Shown piece after piece: positions 53,218-62,300 of a stretch of DNA of 64,000 bases. Source of the stretch: Flavisolibacter ginsenosidimutans. Its GTDB lineage: Bacteria > Bacteroidota > Bacteroidia > Chitinophagales > Chitinophagaceae. Below the pieces are notes generated by a model. The model did no database searches. It worked only from the letters and a program-made list of their open reading frames with translations, and was not told where the DNA came from. The position numbers and the translations under genes were made by a program. The DNA lies in assembly GCF_007970805.1 (NCBI RefSeq), contig NZ_CP042433.1, positions 4,464,001-4,528,000 on the forward strand. The letters are read 5' to 3'. How positions within the stretch are numbered: the first letter of the stretch is position 1; every line of letters begins with the position of its first letter.

Positions 53218-53225
53218 TAAGTTTG
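53218..53225 (+). promoter_or_regulatory. candidate -7 box of the kinase/response regulator operon
   Basis: TAAGTTTG, exact to TAnnTTTG, immediately before the ATG at 53234, so the transcript would have a very short leader. Confidence 0.5.
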
Positions 53226-53233
53226 TAGCAATC

Positions 53234-55240
53234 ATGACAAGACAAACCAAACGACTGTTGTTTTTCTGCCTGCTAATTGGGCTTGGCTCTGTAGCTTTTG
53301 CGCAGGACACCGCTTTGCTTCGCCTTCAACGTTTGCCCGATGACACTGCAAAGGCAAACCGTCTGCTGGCTTTTGCAAGAACCTACTTTGGTATAGACAA
53401 CAAGAAAGCCATCGAAATTTTAGAACAAGGGCAAAAACTGAGCGAACAACTCCATTATGATCTGGGGCTTGCTGTGGCTTACAAGCGCATTGGTTATATA
53501 CACGGACAGGAAGGTGCTTATCAGGATGCAATCAACTACTACCGCCTGGCTTTGAACTATTACCGGAACACGAAAAATGTTGCTGACGTTCTTGCGATTT
53601 ACAACAACATGGGCGCTAACCTAAGGCAGCTTGGCCGGGTGGACAGCGCCATTCATTATTACATGGAAGGCATTGAAAGGATTGAAGCAACGGACCTGGA
53701 AAAAGAAAGCAAATCAACAAAGCAAGACCTTCTCACTACCTACGCGCTGCTGAATACCAATGTGTCGTCCTTGTACGGCACAATGGAGAACGTACCGAAA
53801 GCATTGGCGTACGGCGAAAAAGCAATTGCCGCGGCAAAGAAACTGGGTGACACGTCGCAGTTGGTGCTGGCGCTGGTAAGCGTTAGTCACGCCAATGAAG
53901 TGAAAAAAGATTTTGCGTCTGGCTTAAACTATGCACGGGAAGCGGTGAGGTTGGCGAAGCTGCAGGACGAGCCGATTGCTCTTTCCAAATCTTATCATTT
54001 GCTGTCGATATGCTATACGGGTTTGGGCAATCTGGATTCGGCAATTTATGCGGCCCAACGTTCGATGCAATTGGCGAAGGAGAGCGACCGTCAGCTTTAC
54101 ATAACCTCCTTTCTTGACCTTGCCGATGCGTACCACGAAAAAAAGGAATACCGAAAAGAAGAAGCGCTGTTGATGCAAGGGTTGAAAGAGTTACAGGCAG
54201 TGAACAACATGGCTTTTTACGGCCGGAACCTTTACGAAAAATTGGCCAATACCAAATACGCTTTGGGAGACTACAAAGCGGCCTTTGATTTTTTCGAAAA
54301 ATCCATTGCTTACAAAGACTCTACGTTGAGCGAAGAAAACCGGGAGACGGTTGCCAAACTGGAAACACAATACCAGACGGCAGAAAAAGAAAAAGTCATT
54401 TCCGAGAACAAATTGCAACTGGCGCAAAAAGATTTACAACTTCAAAAGAACCGTAACTATATGTATTATACATTGGCTGCCCTTGTGGTGGCGCTGCTGA
54501 TTGCTGCTTTGTTGTTCATCAGGGCAAGACACAAGAGGCGACTGCATCAAAAAGAACTGAAAGCAATTCAGCAGCAAAAAGAATTGCAGTTGCTGCAAGC
54601 CTTAATGCAAGGCGAAGAAAAAGAACGCAGCCGCATTGCCAAAGACTTACACGACGGCGTAGCCGGTATGCTGGCGGCGGTGAAGATGCACTTCAGCAGC
54701 ATGCCGATGGCCGATGAACTGGAAAGTACGGAAGGCTACCGGCAAGGCATGAAGTTGTTGAACGAAGCCACCCAGGAGGTTCGAAAGACCTCGCACAACC
54801 TGATGCCGGAAGTGCTGTTGCAACACGGACTTGACGAAGCGCTTCGCCGCTATTGTGCCAGTGTGAACAACAGCCGCACGCTTCACATTGAGTACGACAG
54901 TTGGGGTGAGGTCGATCGCTTTGACGACGGCTTCGAGCTATCGGTTTACCGCATTGTACAGGAACTGGTAAACAACATCATCAAGCATTCCCAAGCCACG
55001 CAGGCCATGGTGCAACTGACACAACAGAAGGACCTACTTTCCATCTCCATTGAAGACAACGGCGTTGGCTTTTCAAACGATGGAGGCAAAGAAGGAATGG
55101 GTTTGCGCAGCCTGCAAAGCCGCATTAAGGCCATGAATGGAAAATTAGAAGTAGAAGCCTCGGAACAAAGCGGCGTGAGTGCTTACCTTGAGTTTGACGT
55201 TGCGGAACTAAAAAAAGAAATCCTAACAGTACATGACTAA
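53234..55240 (+). CDS. TPR sensor histidine kinase (HisKA_3 / NarX-like)
   Basis: A 668-aa kinase. Signal-like N-terminus (FFCLLIGLGSVAFAQ), then a periplasmic region of about seven TPR-like helix pairs (residues about 35-380), one transmembrane helix near residues 409-429, a coiled coil (LHQKELKAIQQQKELQLLQA), the HisKA_3 domain with GEEKERSRIAKDLHDGVAGML (acceptor His near 474) and an HATPase with NNIIKHSQA, EDNGVGF and GMGLRSL (near residues 579, 609, 622). It is expected to phosphorylate the following NarL-type regulator, whose start overlaps its end by 8 bp. Cues are presumably sensed via the TPR domain. Confidence 0.92.
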   Translation: MTRQTKRLLFFCLLIGLGSVAFAQDTALLRLQRLPDDTAKANRLLAFARTYFGIDNKKAIEILEQGQKLSEQLHYDLGLAVAYKRIGYIHGQEGAYQDAINYYRLALNYYRNTKNVADVLAIYNNMGANLRQLGRVDSAIHYYMEGIERIEATDLEKESKSTKQDLLTTYALLNTNVSSLYGTMENVPKALAYGEKAIAAAKKLGDTSQLVLALVSVSHANEVKKDFASGLNYAREAVRLAKLQDEPIALSKSYHLLSICYTGLGNLDSAIYAAQRSMQLAKESDRQLYITSFLDLADAYHEKKEYRKEEALLMQGLKELQAVNNMAFYGRNLYEKLANTKYALGDYKAAFDFFEKSIAYKDSTLSEENRETVAKLETQYQTAEKEKVISENKLQLAQKDLQLQKNRNYMYYTLAALVVALLIAALLFIRARHKRRLHQKELKAIQQQKELQLLQALMQGEEKERSRIAKDLHDGVAGMLAAVKMHFSSMPMADELESTEGYRQGMKLLNEATQEVRKTSHNLMPEVLLQHGLDEALRRYCASVNNSRTLHIEYDSWGEVDRFDDGFELSVYRIVQELVNNIIKHSQATQAMVQLTQQKDLLSISIEDNGVGFSNDGGKEGMGLRSLQSRIKAMNGKLEVEASEQSGVSAYLEFDVAELKKEILTVHD

Positions 55241-55874
55241 AGTGCGCCTGGCAATCATAGACGATCATGCCGTTGTAATTGACGGTTTAAAAACCATGCT
55301 CAATGCATTCGATAACCTGGATGTGGTATTCACAACGCAAAGTGGCCGGGAGCTTTTGGAGCGATTTCGAACCGTTGTTCCCGATGTATTGCTGATGGAC
55401 ATTCAAATGCCGGAAATGAACGGCATTGATTTGTGCAAGCAGGTTTTGCGGCAACATTCCAACGTAAAAATTATTGCCTTCAGTTCCTTTGACGACTCGA
55501 ACTATGTAAAGCAGATTTTTCGCAGCGGCGCCAAGGGCTACTTGTTAAAGAACAGCGACAAACATACCATCGTTAAAGCCATCGAAACCGTCATGCAAGG
55601 CGAAGAGTACATGGACGAAACCATCAAGAAAATTTTGTTACAGGAAAGTCTTACTGGTCAGCGGCGGTCTATTTATGAAGTACCGCTGACAAAGCGGGAG
55701 AAAGAAATTTTAAAGTTGGTTGCGGAAGGTTTGTCCAGCCAGGAAATTGCCGACAAACTGTTTATCTCGCTGCGCACGGTAGAAACGCATCGCCTCAACA
55801 TCAACCAGAAGCTGGATGTTAAAAACACCGCAGGCTTGGTGAAGGAAGCCATCAAGCGAGGGCTGATGGATTAG
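55233..55874 (+). CDS. NarL/FixJ-family response regulator with LuxR-type HTH
   Basis: A 213-aa regulator. The receiver domain (residues 1-120) has the acidic pair in IIDDH, the phospho-acceptor Asp near residue 55 (LLMDIQMPEMNG) and a Lys near 105 (GYLLKNSDKH). The C-terminal HTH (residues about 150-205, PLTKREKEILKLVAEGLSSQEIADKLFISLRTVETHR) is of the LuxR type. Start overlaps the kinase by 8 bp. Candidate DNA sites with a palindromic TACGTA core, typical for LuxR-type regulators, occur before three neighbouring secreted-protein genes. Confidence 0.95.
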   Translation: MTKVRLAIIDDHAVVIDGLKTMLNAFDNLDVVFTTQSGRELLERFRTVVPDVLLMDIQMPEMNGIDLCKQVLRQHSNVKIIAFSSFDDSNYVKQIFRSGAKGYLLKNSDKHTIVKAIETVMQGEEYMDETIKKILLQESLTGQRRSIYEVPLTKREKEILKLVAEGLSSQEIADKLFISLRTVETHRLNINQKLDVKNTAGLVKEAIKRGLMD

Positions 55875-55877
55875 CGG

Positions 55878-55950
55878 CTACGTAGTTGTGCTGATTTGTT
55901 TAATCCAACGTTTCTACGCAAACACAGATGCTCTCTCTTTTCTTGTTTTG
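55878..55950 (+). promoter_or_regulatory. shared promoter P3 upstream of the LamG-T9SS gene
   Basis: CTACGTAGTTGTGCTGATTT (55878-55897), 16 bases, CTACGCA (55914-55920), 22 bases, TTGTTTTG (55943-55950). Spacing identical to P1 and P2. The promoter begins directly after the response regulator stop codon. Confidence 0.6.
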
Positions 55951-55985
55951 CACTGCTTTCAAATAAAAACAAGCAAAACAAGATC

Positions 55986-57287
55986 ATGAAAAAAATGTTT
56001 ACCCTTTTCCTTGCCGTGTGCATTTCAGCCGTCGCCTTTACGCAAAACAACGGCCTTCATTTTGACGGCGTAGATGATTACGTTGAAATCAACGCACCGA
56101 ACAATTTTCTTTCCGGCAGCGCATTCACCATTGAGCTTTGGTACAAGCCAACGGCTGCTTCACAGCACGAGCAGACTTTGATTTCAAGAGGCAGCGGCAA
56201 CAGCTTTTGGGAGATTGGCAACAACGGCAAATGGGACAATGCCAGCAGCCTGTTTTTTTATCATCCGCTTTCTTACCCGCTGGAAGATTTCGGCGTTTAT
56301 TCTTACGACTTTTCCATTCTTAATCAATGGCATCACGTTGCGGTCACTTCGGATGGAAACACACTGCGGTTTTACCACGATGGACGAATGATTACGCAAG
56401 ACCCGGTTGACGGCCCTCTTGGATCGGCAACGGGCCCGATTCGCTTGGGTGCACCAACGGGTTATACCAGCGTCTCTTCGCCCACGTTTGACGGAGGATA
56501 CTTCAGCGGTGTTATGGATGAACTGCGCATCTGGAGCGTGGCCAGAACAGCCGAAGAAATTCAAGCCGACCGGCAACGTGAGATACCGGGCAATGCAAGT
56601 GGTTTGGTTGCTTATTACAACTTTAACCAAGGAGTGATTGGCGGCACTAACGGCGGTGTTGTTTCTCTTACCAATAACACGGGTTCAGGATTGAACGGTA
56701 CGTTGACAAACTTCGGGCTTTCGGGAAATTCATCAAACTGGGTGGCTGGCTTCCCGATTGCCGGGGCTCTGCCTGTAAGGTTGGTTGATTTCTCCGCGCA
56801 GCAAATTAATGCCGGCACGAAGCTGAACTGGACAACCACGATGGAAGATAACGTACGTGTTTTCGAAATCGAGCGAAGCACAGACGCAAGAAGCTTTGCA
56901 AGGATTGGCGAAGCGATTCCGAAAGGCACTGCCAACGGTTCGCAATACAGCTTTGTTGACAGAACCCCTACGGAAAAAACAAATTATTACCGTTTGAGAA
57001 CGGTGGACAGAGATGGAACGTCTTTTTACAGTCAAATTGTTAGTGTTGGCAAGGATTTGAAAAATGCGATCAGCGTTTTCCCTAATCCGGTCGAGCATCA
57101 ACTGAACATACAATTGAATAGTCGGGAAGCTTTGCCCCTGTCAATTCTTGATGTGCACGGAAGAATTGTAAAAACTCTCCGAATGCACCCCAATACGCAG
57201 TCCGTATCAATTGATGTGAGTGGTTTGTACAGGGGGAATTATTTCATTCAAGTAGGGGCTAATGCTGTGGGATTTGTAAAACTGTAA
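55986..57287 (+). CDS. LamG-domain surface protein with T9SS sorting domain
   Basis: I start at the ATG at 55986 (MKKMFTLFLAVCISAVAFTQ, a signal peptide); 433 aa. Residues about 22-245 are a LamG/concanavalin-like domain (LHFDGVDDYVEI, FTIELWYKP, WHHVAVTSDGNTLRFYHDG, FSGVMDELRIWSVARTAEEI). Residues about 265-350 form the familiar linker domain (VRLVDFSAQQINAGTKLNWTT), and the C-terminus (ISVFPNPVEHQLNIQL, GLYRGNYFIQVG) is a T9SS type A sorting domain. Transcribed from P3, immediately downstream of the response regulator gene. Confidence 0.88.
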   Translation: MKKMFTLFLAVCISAVAFTQNNGLHFDGVDDYVEINAPNNFLSGSAFTIELWYKPTAASQHEQTLISRGSGNSFWEIGNNGKWDNASSLFFYHPLSYPLEDFGVYSYDFSILNQWHHVAVTSDGNTLRFYHDGRMITQDPVDGPLGSATGPIRLGAPTGYTSVSSPTFDGGYFSGVMDELRIWSVARTAEEIQADRQREIPGNASGLVAYYNFNQGVIGGTNGGVVSLTNNTGSGLNGTLTNFGLSGNSSNWVAGFPIAGALPVRLVDFSAQQINAGTKLNWTTTMEDNVRVFEIERSTDARSFARIGEAIPKGTANGSQYSFVDRTPTEKTNYYRLRTVDRDGTSFYSQIVSVGKDLKNAISVFPNPVEHQLNIQLNSREALPLSILDVHGRIVKTLRMHPNTQSVSIDVSGLYRGNYFIQVGANAVGFVKL

Positions 57288-57420
57288 GGGTACAAACTTT
57301 TATATTGGTTAAATAACTCGCTAGCCTTCCCTATTTCATTTAAATAAATACTGCTATAAATGGCTGAAAAAGATGTCCTGAAGCACAATCTTGTTATTTT
57401 TTAGGATAAACTAAGACAGC

Positions 57421-57591
57421 CAAGACGCAAAAAGTCGAACTCTCTTGAGTTCGACTTTTCAAAGTTGGTGGAGCAGAGCGGACAAAGATCGAACCAGTTA
57501 TTAGAGGACTTAATTATATTATCGAAGCTAATGGGTTGAATACAGTACTATTTTATGGATGTGGAAAAGGAGCAGTTCCACCTTTGTCCGC
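57421..57591. repeat. dispersed repeat, copy C
   Basis: Hairpin AAAAGTCGAACTC / GAGTTCGACTTTT in place of AAAAGCCGAACT / AGTTCGGCTTTT in copies A and B: the C to T change is matched by G to A on the other arm. Then TTCAAAGTTGGTGG, left arm GCGGACAAAGATCGAACC and right end CCACCTTTGTCCGC. Confidence 0.8.
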
Positions 57592-57841
57592 TTGCCTTAT
57601 CTCAGAGATTTCTGGACCTTCGGTGTAAAGTAGGTTTTTGCGCTTGATTTGTGTTACTATCTAAAGCGGTATTCGGTGATCGGCTATCCCATTATGTTGA
57701 ACGCGGCAAATAAATAGCCTCCTGTAAAGGCAGAGGTGTTATTCAATCTAGTTTGCTTATCCATGCCTTTCTGGCCGCATAAGATGTTCCTTGGTAAATA
57801 AAAGTGCTTTGGCTTAGCGCATTTAAACAGTCACAGTTTCT

Positions 57842-57887
57842 AAACCGGAGTGCTCGACTCCTTCGACGTAAAGTAAAACTCCGGTTT
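57842..57887. terminator. possible terminator of the lacI-type gene
   Basis: AAACCGGAGT (57842-57851) and ACTCCGGTTT (57878-57887) with a 26-nt loop, 18 bp after the LacI stop. On the minus strand an inner pair GGAGT / ACTCC is possible. There is no strong T-run. Confidence 0.35.
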
Positions 57888-57904
57888 CGTTAATTAGTAT
57901 TCAA

Positions 57905-58951
57905 TCATCTTTTTTTCTTCAACGTCGATTCACGAATTTTTAATTCGGTTGGCAATGTAAGACTCACAAAGTTCTTCACTGGTCTTTTGCTTTCGATGAG
58001 TTGCAGCAAAAGTTCCATTGCTTTCTTTCCCATGTCGAAGGCCGATTGCACAACGGTGGTTAGCGGTGGATGAAACAATTGTGGTTCACCAAAATTACTG
58101 AAGCCGCCAATGGCAATGCGACCCGGAACTTTTATCTCTTTGCTATTTAAAATGGCAAGCACTTTTATGGTGATGCGGTCGGAAGCAGTGGTGATGGCAT
58201 CGGGCGGCGTTGGCAAGTCCAAAAGTTCTTCTACGGCTTGGCGGACTTCTTCGTCTTTACCTCCTCCGTGTGAGCAGTATTTTATGTAACACTCGTTTAT
58301 CGGCTGACCGTTTTCTGTTAAAGCTTTTTCGTAACCGCGCAACCGTGTTTTTGTGATAGACAATTGCTGGGAACTGGTGATATGTGCAATGCGTTTGTAT
58401 CCTTGTTTGATCAAATGTTCAACCAATTGGTAGGAGCCCCCTTCGTTGTCTACCACGACTTTATGTGTTTGGATATTTTCGGGTACGCGGTCAAAGAAAA
58501 CCACCGGTATGCCCTGCTGGATAGTTTCCTCAAAGTGGCGCAGATCTTCGGTTTCGTTCGAAAGCGAAACCAGTAAACCATCTACCAGTTTCCATTTTAA
58601 ATGTTCAAGCCCTTTGACTTCCTTTTGATACGATTCATGGCTTTGTGATATCATCACGTGATAGTCGCTGCTTGATGCGACGGACTCAATGCCGTTTACA
58701 ACTTCTGCATAAAAGTTATTGGGAATACTGCTCAACATTACACCCACAGAGCGGCTTTGTTTGTTCTTTAAACTCTGTGCCATCAGGTTGGGACGATAGT
58801 TGTGCGCTACCGCGTAGGCCTTCACCCGTTGCGTGGTGGCCTTGCTGATTTTATAGCTGCCTTTGAGTGCGCGGGCAACCGATGACGGTGCAAGATTCAG
58901 CGCCTTGGCAATGTCTTTAATGGTGACAGCTTTTGATTTTTTGTTGTCCAT
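57905..58951 (-). CDS. LacI-family transcriptional regulator
   Basis: I start at the ATG at 58951 (MDNKKSKAVTIKDIAKALNLAP); 348 aa. The N-terminal HTH (residues about 8-30, TIKDIAKALNLAPSSVARALKG) and hinge (YRPNLMAQSLKN) are followed by a periplasmic-binding-protein-like effector domain (VGVMLSSIPNNFYAEVVNGIE, GIPVVFFDRVPEN, DAITTASDRITIKV). The effector is likely a sugar released from the glycan handled by the SusC/SusD pair. Divergent from susC with the operator at 58984-58997 between them. Confidence 0.93.
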   Translation of the reverse strand: MDNKKSKAVTIKDIAKALNLAPSSVARALKGSYKISKATTQRVKAYAVAHNYRPNLMAQSLKNKQSRSVGVMLSSIPNNFYAEVVNGIESVASSSDYHVMISQSHESYQKEVKGLEHLKWKLVDGLLVSLSNETEDLRHFEETIQQGIPVVFFDRVPENIQTHKVVVDNEGGSYQLVEHLIKQGYKRIAHITSSQQLSITKTRLRGYEKALTENGQPINECYIKYCSHGGGKDEEVRQAVEELLDLPTPPDAITTASDRITIKVLAILNSKEIKVPGRIAIGGFSNFGEPQLFHPPLTTVVQSAFDMGKKAMELLLQLIESKRPVKNFVSLTLPTELKIRESTLKKKR

Positions 58952-58983
58952 TTTTAGCAGAGGTTTCCCTTTCAACGACCGAA

Positions 58984-58997
58984 GGCAAACGTTTGCC
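58984..58997. promoter_or_regulatory. LacI-family operator (perfect palindrome)
   Basis: GGCAAACGTTTGCC, a perfect 14-bp palindrome with the central CG typical of LacI-family operators. Located 33 bp upstream of the lacI-type start codon and about 400 bp before susC, so autoregulation and control of susCD are both plausible. Confidence 0.7.
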
Positions 58998-59013
58998 CAA
59001 AAAAAGGGAATAA

Positions 59014-59033
59014 TTGTTAAACTCCGTTAACAA
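59014..59033. promoter_or_regulatory. second dyad in the lacI-susC spacer
   Basis: TTGTTAA-ACTCCG-TTAACAA, 7-bp perfect arms. A possible second operator or -33 region for susC; a -7-like TACTTTG lies at 59052-59058. Confidence 0.35.
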
Positions 59034-59392
59034 ATGGATTAGTTTAGTACTTACTTTGGACAAAGATTACCAAAGTCCAATTTTTAACTATCAAAGCTTG
59101 CTATGCTCGCAAAAGAAAGAAAAGGTTTCAAAAGCGTTGTTCTACTCAGCCAAGGTTTTCTTTCGCACGAGGTTTTAACATCACTTATTTCATTTTTAGC
59201 CGGATGAGTAGAAGCGTTAGCATGTGCAGAATCGCACACTTCTTTTAATGCTTTCAACAAGCTTTACGAAAAGTAAATCCGCCATCTTATAAAAACTCAA
59301 ACTGCAATTTGCACGTGGTGATTTGTATACGCAACCATCGTTTACGGGACTAGCCATTGCAGGACAGAGTACAAAAGAAAATTGACAGCTAT

Positions 59393-62300
59393 ATGAAGTC
59401 GTTTTACGCATTCCAAAAAGGGAAACAGAGCAGTTTCTGCTCGTCTTCTTCGCGCAATTGTTCGCAACGATTACCACAACTTGAAGAGTTCAAAAAAAAA
59501 TTCACTAAACACTTTGTTTGGGTTTTTGTTTTCCTTTTTTTGTTTCAGGCCGGGTTTGGACAAAACTTGGTTGCCGGTAGAGTAACCGATGACAAAGGTT
59601 CACCGCTTGAGGGTGTGAGTGTGCAGGCTAAGGGCACCTCAGGAGGTGTCACAACCAACAACCAGGGACGGTACTCTCTCACTCTTTCCGGCGGCAGCGA
59701 TACCCTTGTGTTTAGTTACGTTGGATTTGGCACACAGGAAGTAGCAATCGGTGGACGCAAATCAATTGACATAAGCCTTTTGTCAGATGCAAAAGCTCTT
59801 GCCGATGTAGTGGTGGTTGGTTATGGAAAACAGAAAAAAGTAAACCTTGTTGGTTCTGTTTCAGCCGTAAATGTTGACGATAAACTTACCAGTCGTGCTT
59901 TGCCGAATATTTCTTCCGGTTTGGAAGGACTGGTGCCCGGTTTGGCCGTTACGCAAAACTCCGGTATGGCAGGCAGCAACGGCGCTAGTCTTCTCATTCG
60001 CGGCCTTGGTACGGTGAACAATGCAAGCCCGTTGATCGTTGTTGACGGCATGCCCGATATTGACATTAACCGCATCAACATTAACGACATCGAATCCGTC
60101 TCTGTTTTGAAAGATGCTACGTCTGCATCAGTGTACGGTTCACGAGCGGCCAACGGTGTGATATTAATAACGACGCGGTCGGGTAAGAACCAGCGCAAAA
60201 CAGCCATCACGTTTAATAGCACAACAGCGCTGACCAAGCCTACAAAAGGCTTTGATTTTTTAGCCAATTATCCACGTGCGCTGACGCTGGAGCAGCGCCG
60301 TGCATCGACCAATACCTTGCCGTCCAACCTTCTCTTTAAGAACGGCACCATTGACCAGTGGCTGGCCTTGGGCATGATTGATCCGGTGCGTTATCCCAAC
60401 ACCGATTGGTGGAACATCATCATGCGTGACGGTTCGCTCCAATCCTACAACATTTCTGCATCAGGCGGTGACGAAAAATCAAACTTCTTTTCCTCCGTCG
60501 GATTAAAAAAAGAAGTCGGCCTACAGATCAACAATGATTACAAGCAGTACAATGCCCGTTTCAATTTTGATTACAAGTTGCGCTCAAACATGAATACCGG
60601 TGTGCGATTCAACGCAAACACCTCAACGTACACCTTTGCTTTGGCTGAAGGTTTCACAGATTCGGATCCAACAAACACTGCCGGCTTCGATATGCAATAC
60701 GCTATTGCCGGCATCTTGCCTTATGATCCGAAAACAGGTTACTACGGCGGTGTAATGGCCTACGGCGAAGACCCGCAAGCGTACAATCCGTACACCGTTT
60801 ATCAAAACACGTTAACACATCAAAATCGGCAGGAAGCCAACGGCAGCATGTATTACGATTGGACGCCGGTTAAAGGTCTAACCGCAAGCGTAGATTATGC
60901 TGTTAACTATTACAACCAGTTTCAATACCAGGCCAACACGCCAAACCAGGCTTTCAATTTTCAAACAAATACGTTCGGAAGCCGCGTTTATGTAGGGCCC
61001 AATGCCGGTATAAGCAACGATACCCGCACGGGTTACAAAACGCTGTTTAACGGGCGGTTGAACTACCACACCATTTTTAAGAAAAACCACGACATCAGCG
61101 CACTGTTGGTGTACAGCGAAGAGTATTGGTACGACCGTTATCAATTCAGCTCACGAAACGACCGGCTGTATCCTACCTTAAGCGAGATAGACGCGGCATT
61201 AACCGACATTCAAAGCACGGGCGGTAACTCGAGCGCCGAAGGCCTGCGTTCTTATGTTGGACGCTTTAACTACACGGGTTTCAACAAATATCTATTTGAA
61301 TTTGACGGGCGGATTGACGGCTCGTCAAAATTCCTTGACGGCAGTCGTTATGGTTTCTTTCCTTCGGTAGCAGTAGGTTGGAAGTTTACCGAAGAAAAGT
61401 TCATCAACCGCTTTTCTGAAAAATTTTTAAACAGCGGCAAGCTGCGGGTTTCTTACGGAAGCCTTGGGAATAACAGTGGTGTCGGACGCTACGAGCAGCA
61501 ACAAACTTTGGCCGCTAACAGTTACATCATTGCGGGTAGCGTTGCAAGAGGCTTTGTCAATACCAAGCTGATTAACCAATTTCTGACCTGGGAAACAACA
61601 ACGGTGCTAAACATCGGTGCAGACCTTAGTTTTTTGCGCAACCGTTTAACGGCAAGCATTGATTATTATGATCGTTTGACAACCGGGATGAACCGTCCTT
61701 CTGATTTATCGCTATTGATTAGTGGTGCGTACAGCCCGGCTCCTCGCAAAAACATTGGCGACATGCGCAACAGGGGTATTGAAGGTGATTTTTCCTGGAA
61801 AGACAGAGTTGGAAAATTTAGTTACGGCGTTAGCTTAAACGCATCGTACAACCGTACCAACCTGGAAAAATGGAATGAGTTTTTAACCCGCGGAAACATT
61901 TTTCTAAACATGCCTTATCGCTTTATTTATGCCTACCAAGACAAGGGCATTGCGCAAACCTGGCAGGACGTGTACAATGCGACTCCACAAGGTGCGCAAC
62001 CGGGCGACATTCTTCGCGAAGATTTGAACGGCGACGGCCGCATTGATGGAAACGATTTAAAAGCTTTTCCTAATGCGCAACGCGACCGGCCGACCACATA
62101 CTTTGGTCTGAACGGTTATGTAGCCTGGAATGGGTTTGATGTAGCCTTTTTGTTTCAAGGCTCTGCCGGCAGAAAAGATTTCTGGATCAATGCCTTCAAC
62201 AACGTAAACTTCAGCACGGCACGTTACGCGGTAACGCAAGCACATTGGGACAATCCTTGGTCGGTTGAGAATCGAAACGGTTTGTGGCCACGTCTGGGCG

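Larger units (their letters stand above)
57288..57904. other. intergenic region with repeat C and inverted repeat
   Basis: Contains repeat copy C (57421-57591) and the long-loop inverted repeat at 57842-57887. No gene is seen. Confidence 0.6.
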
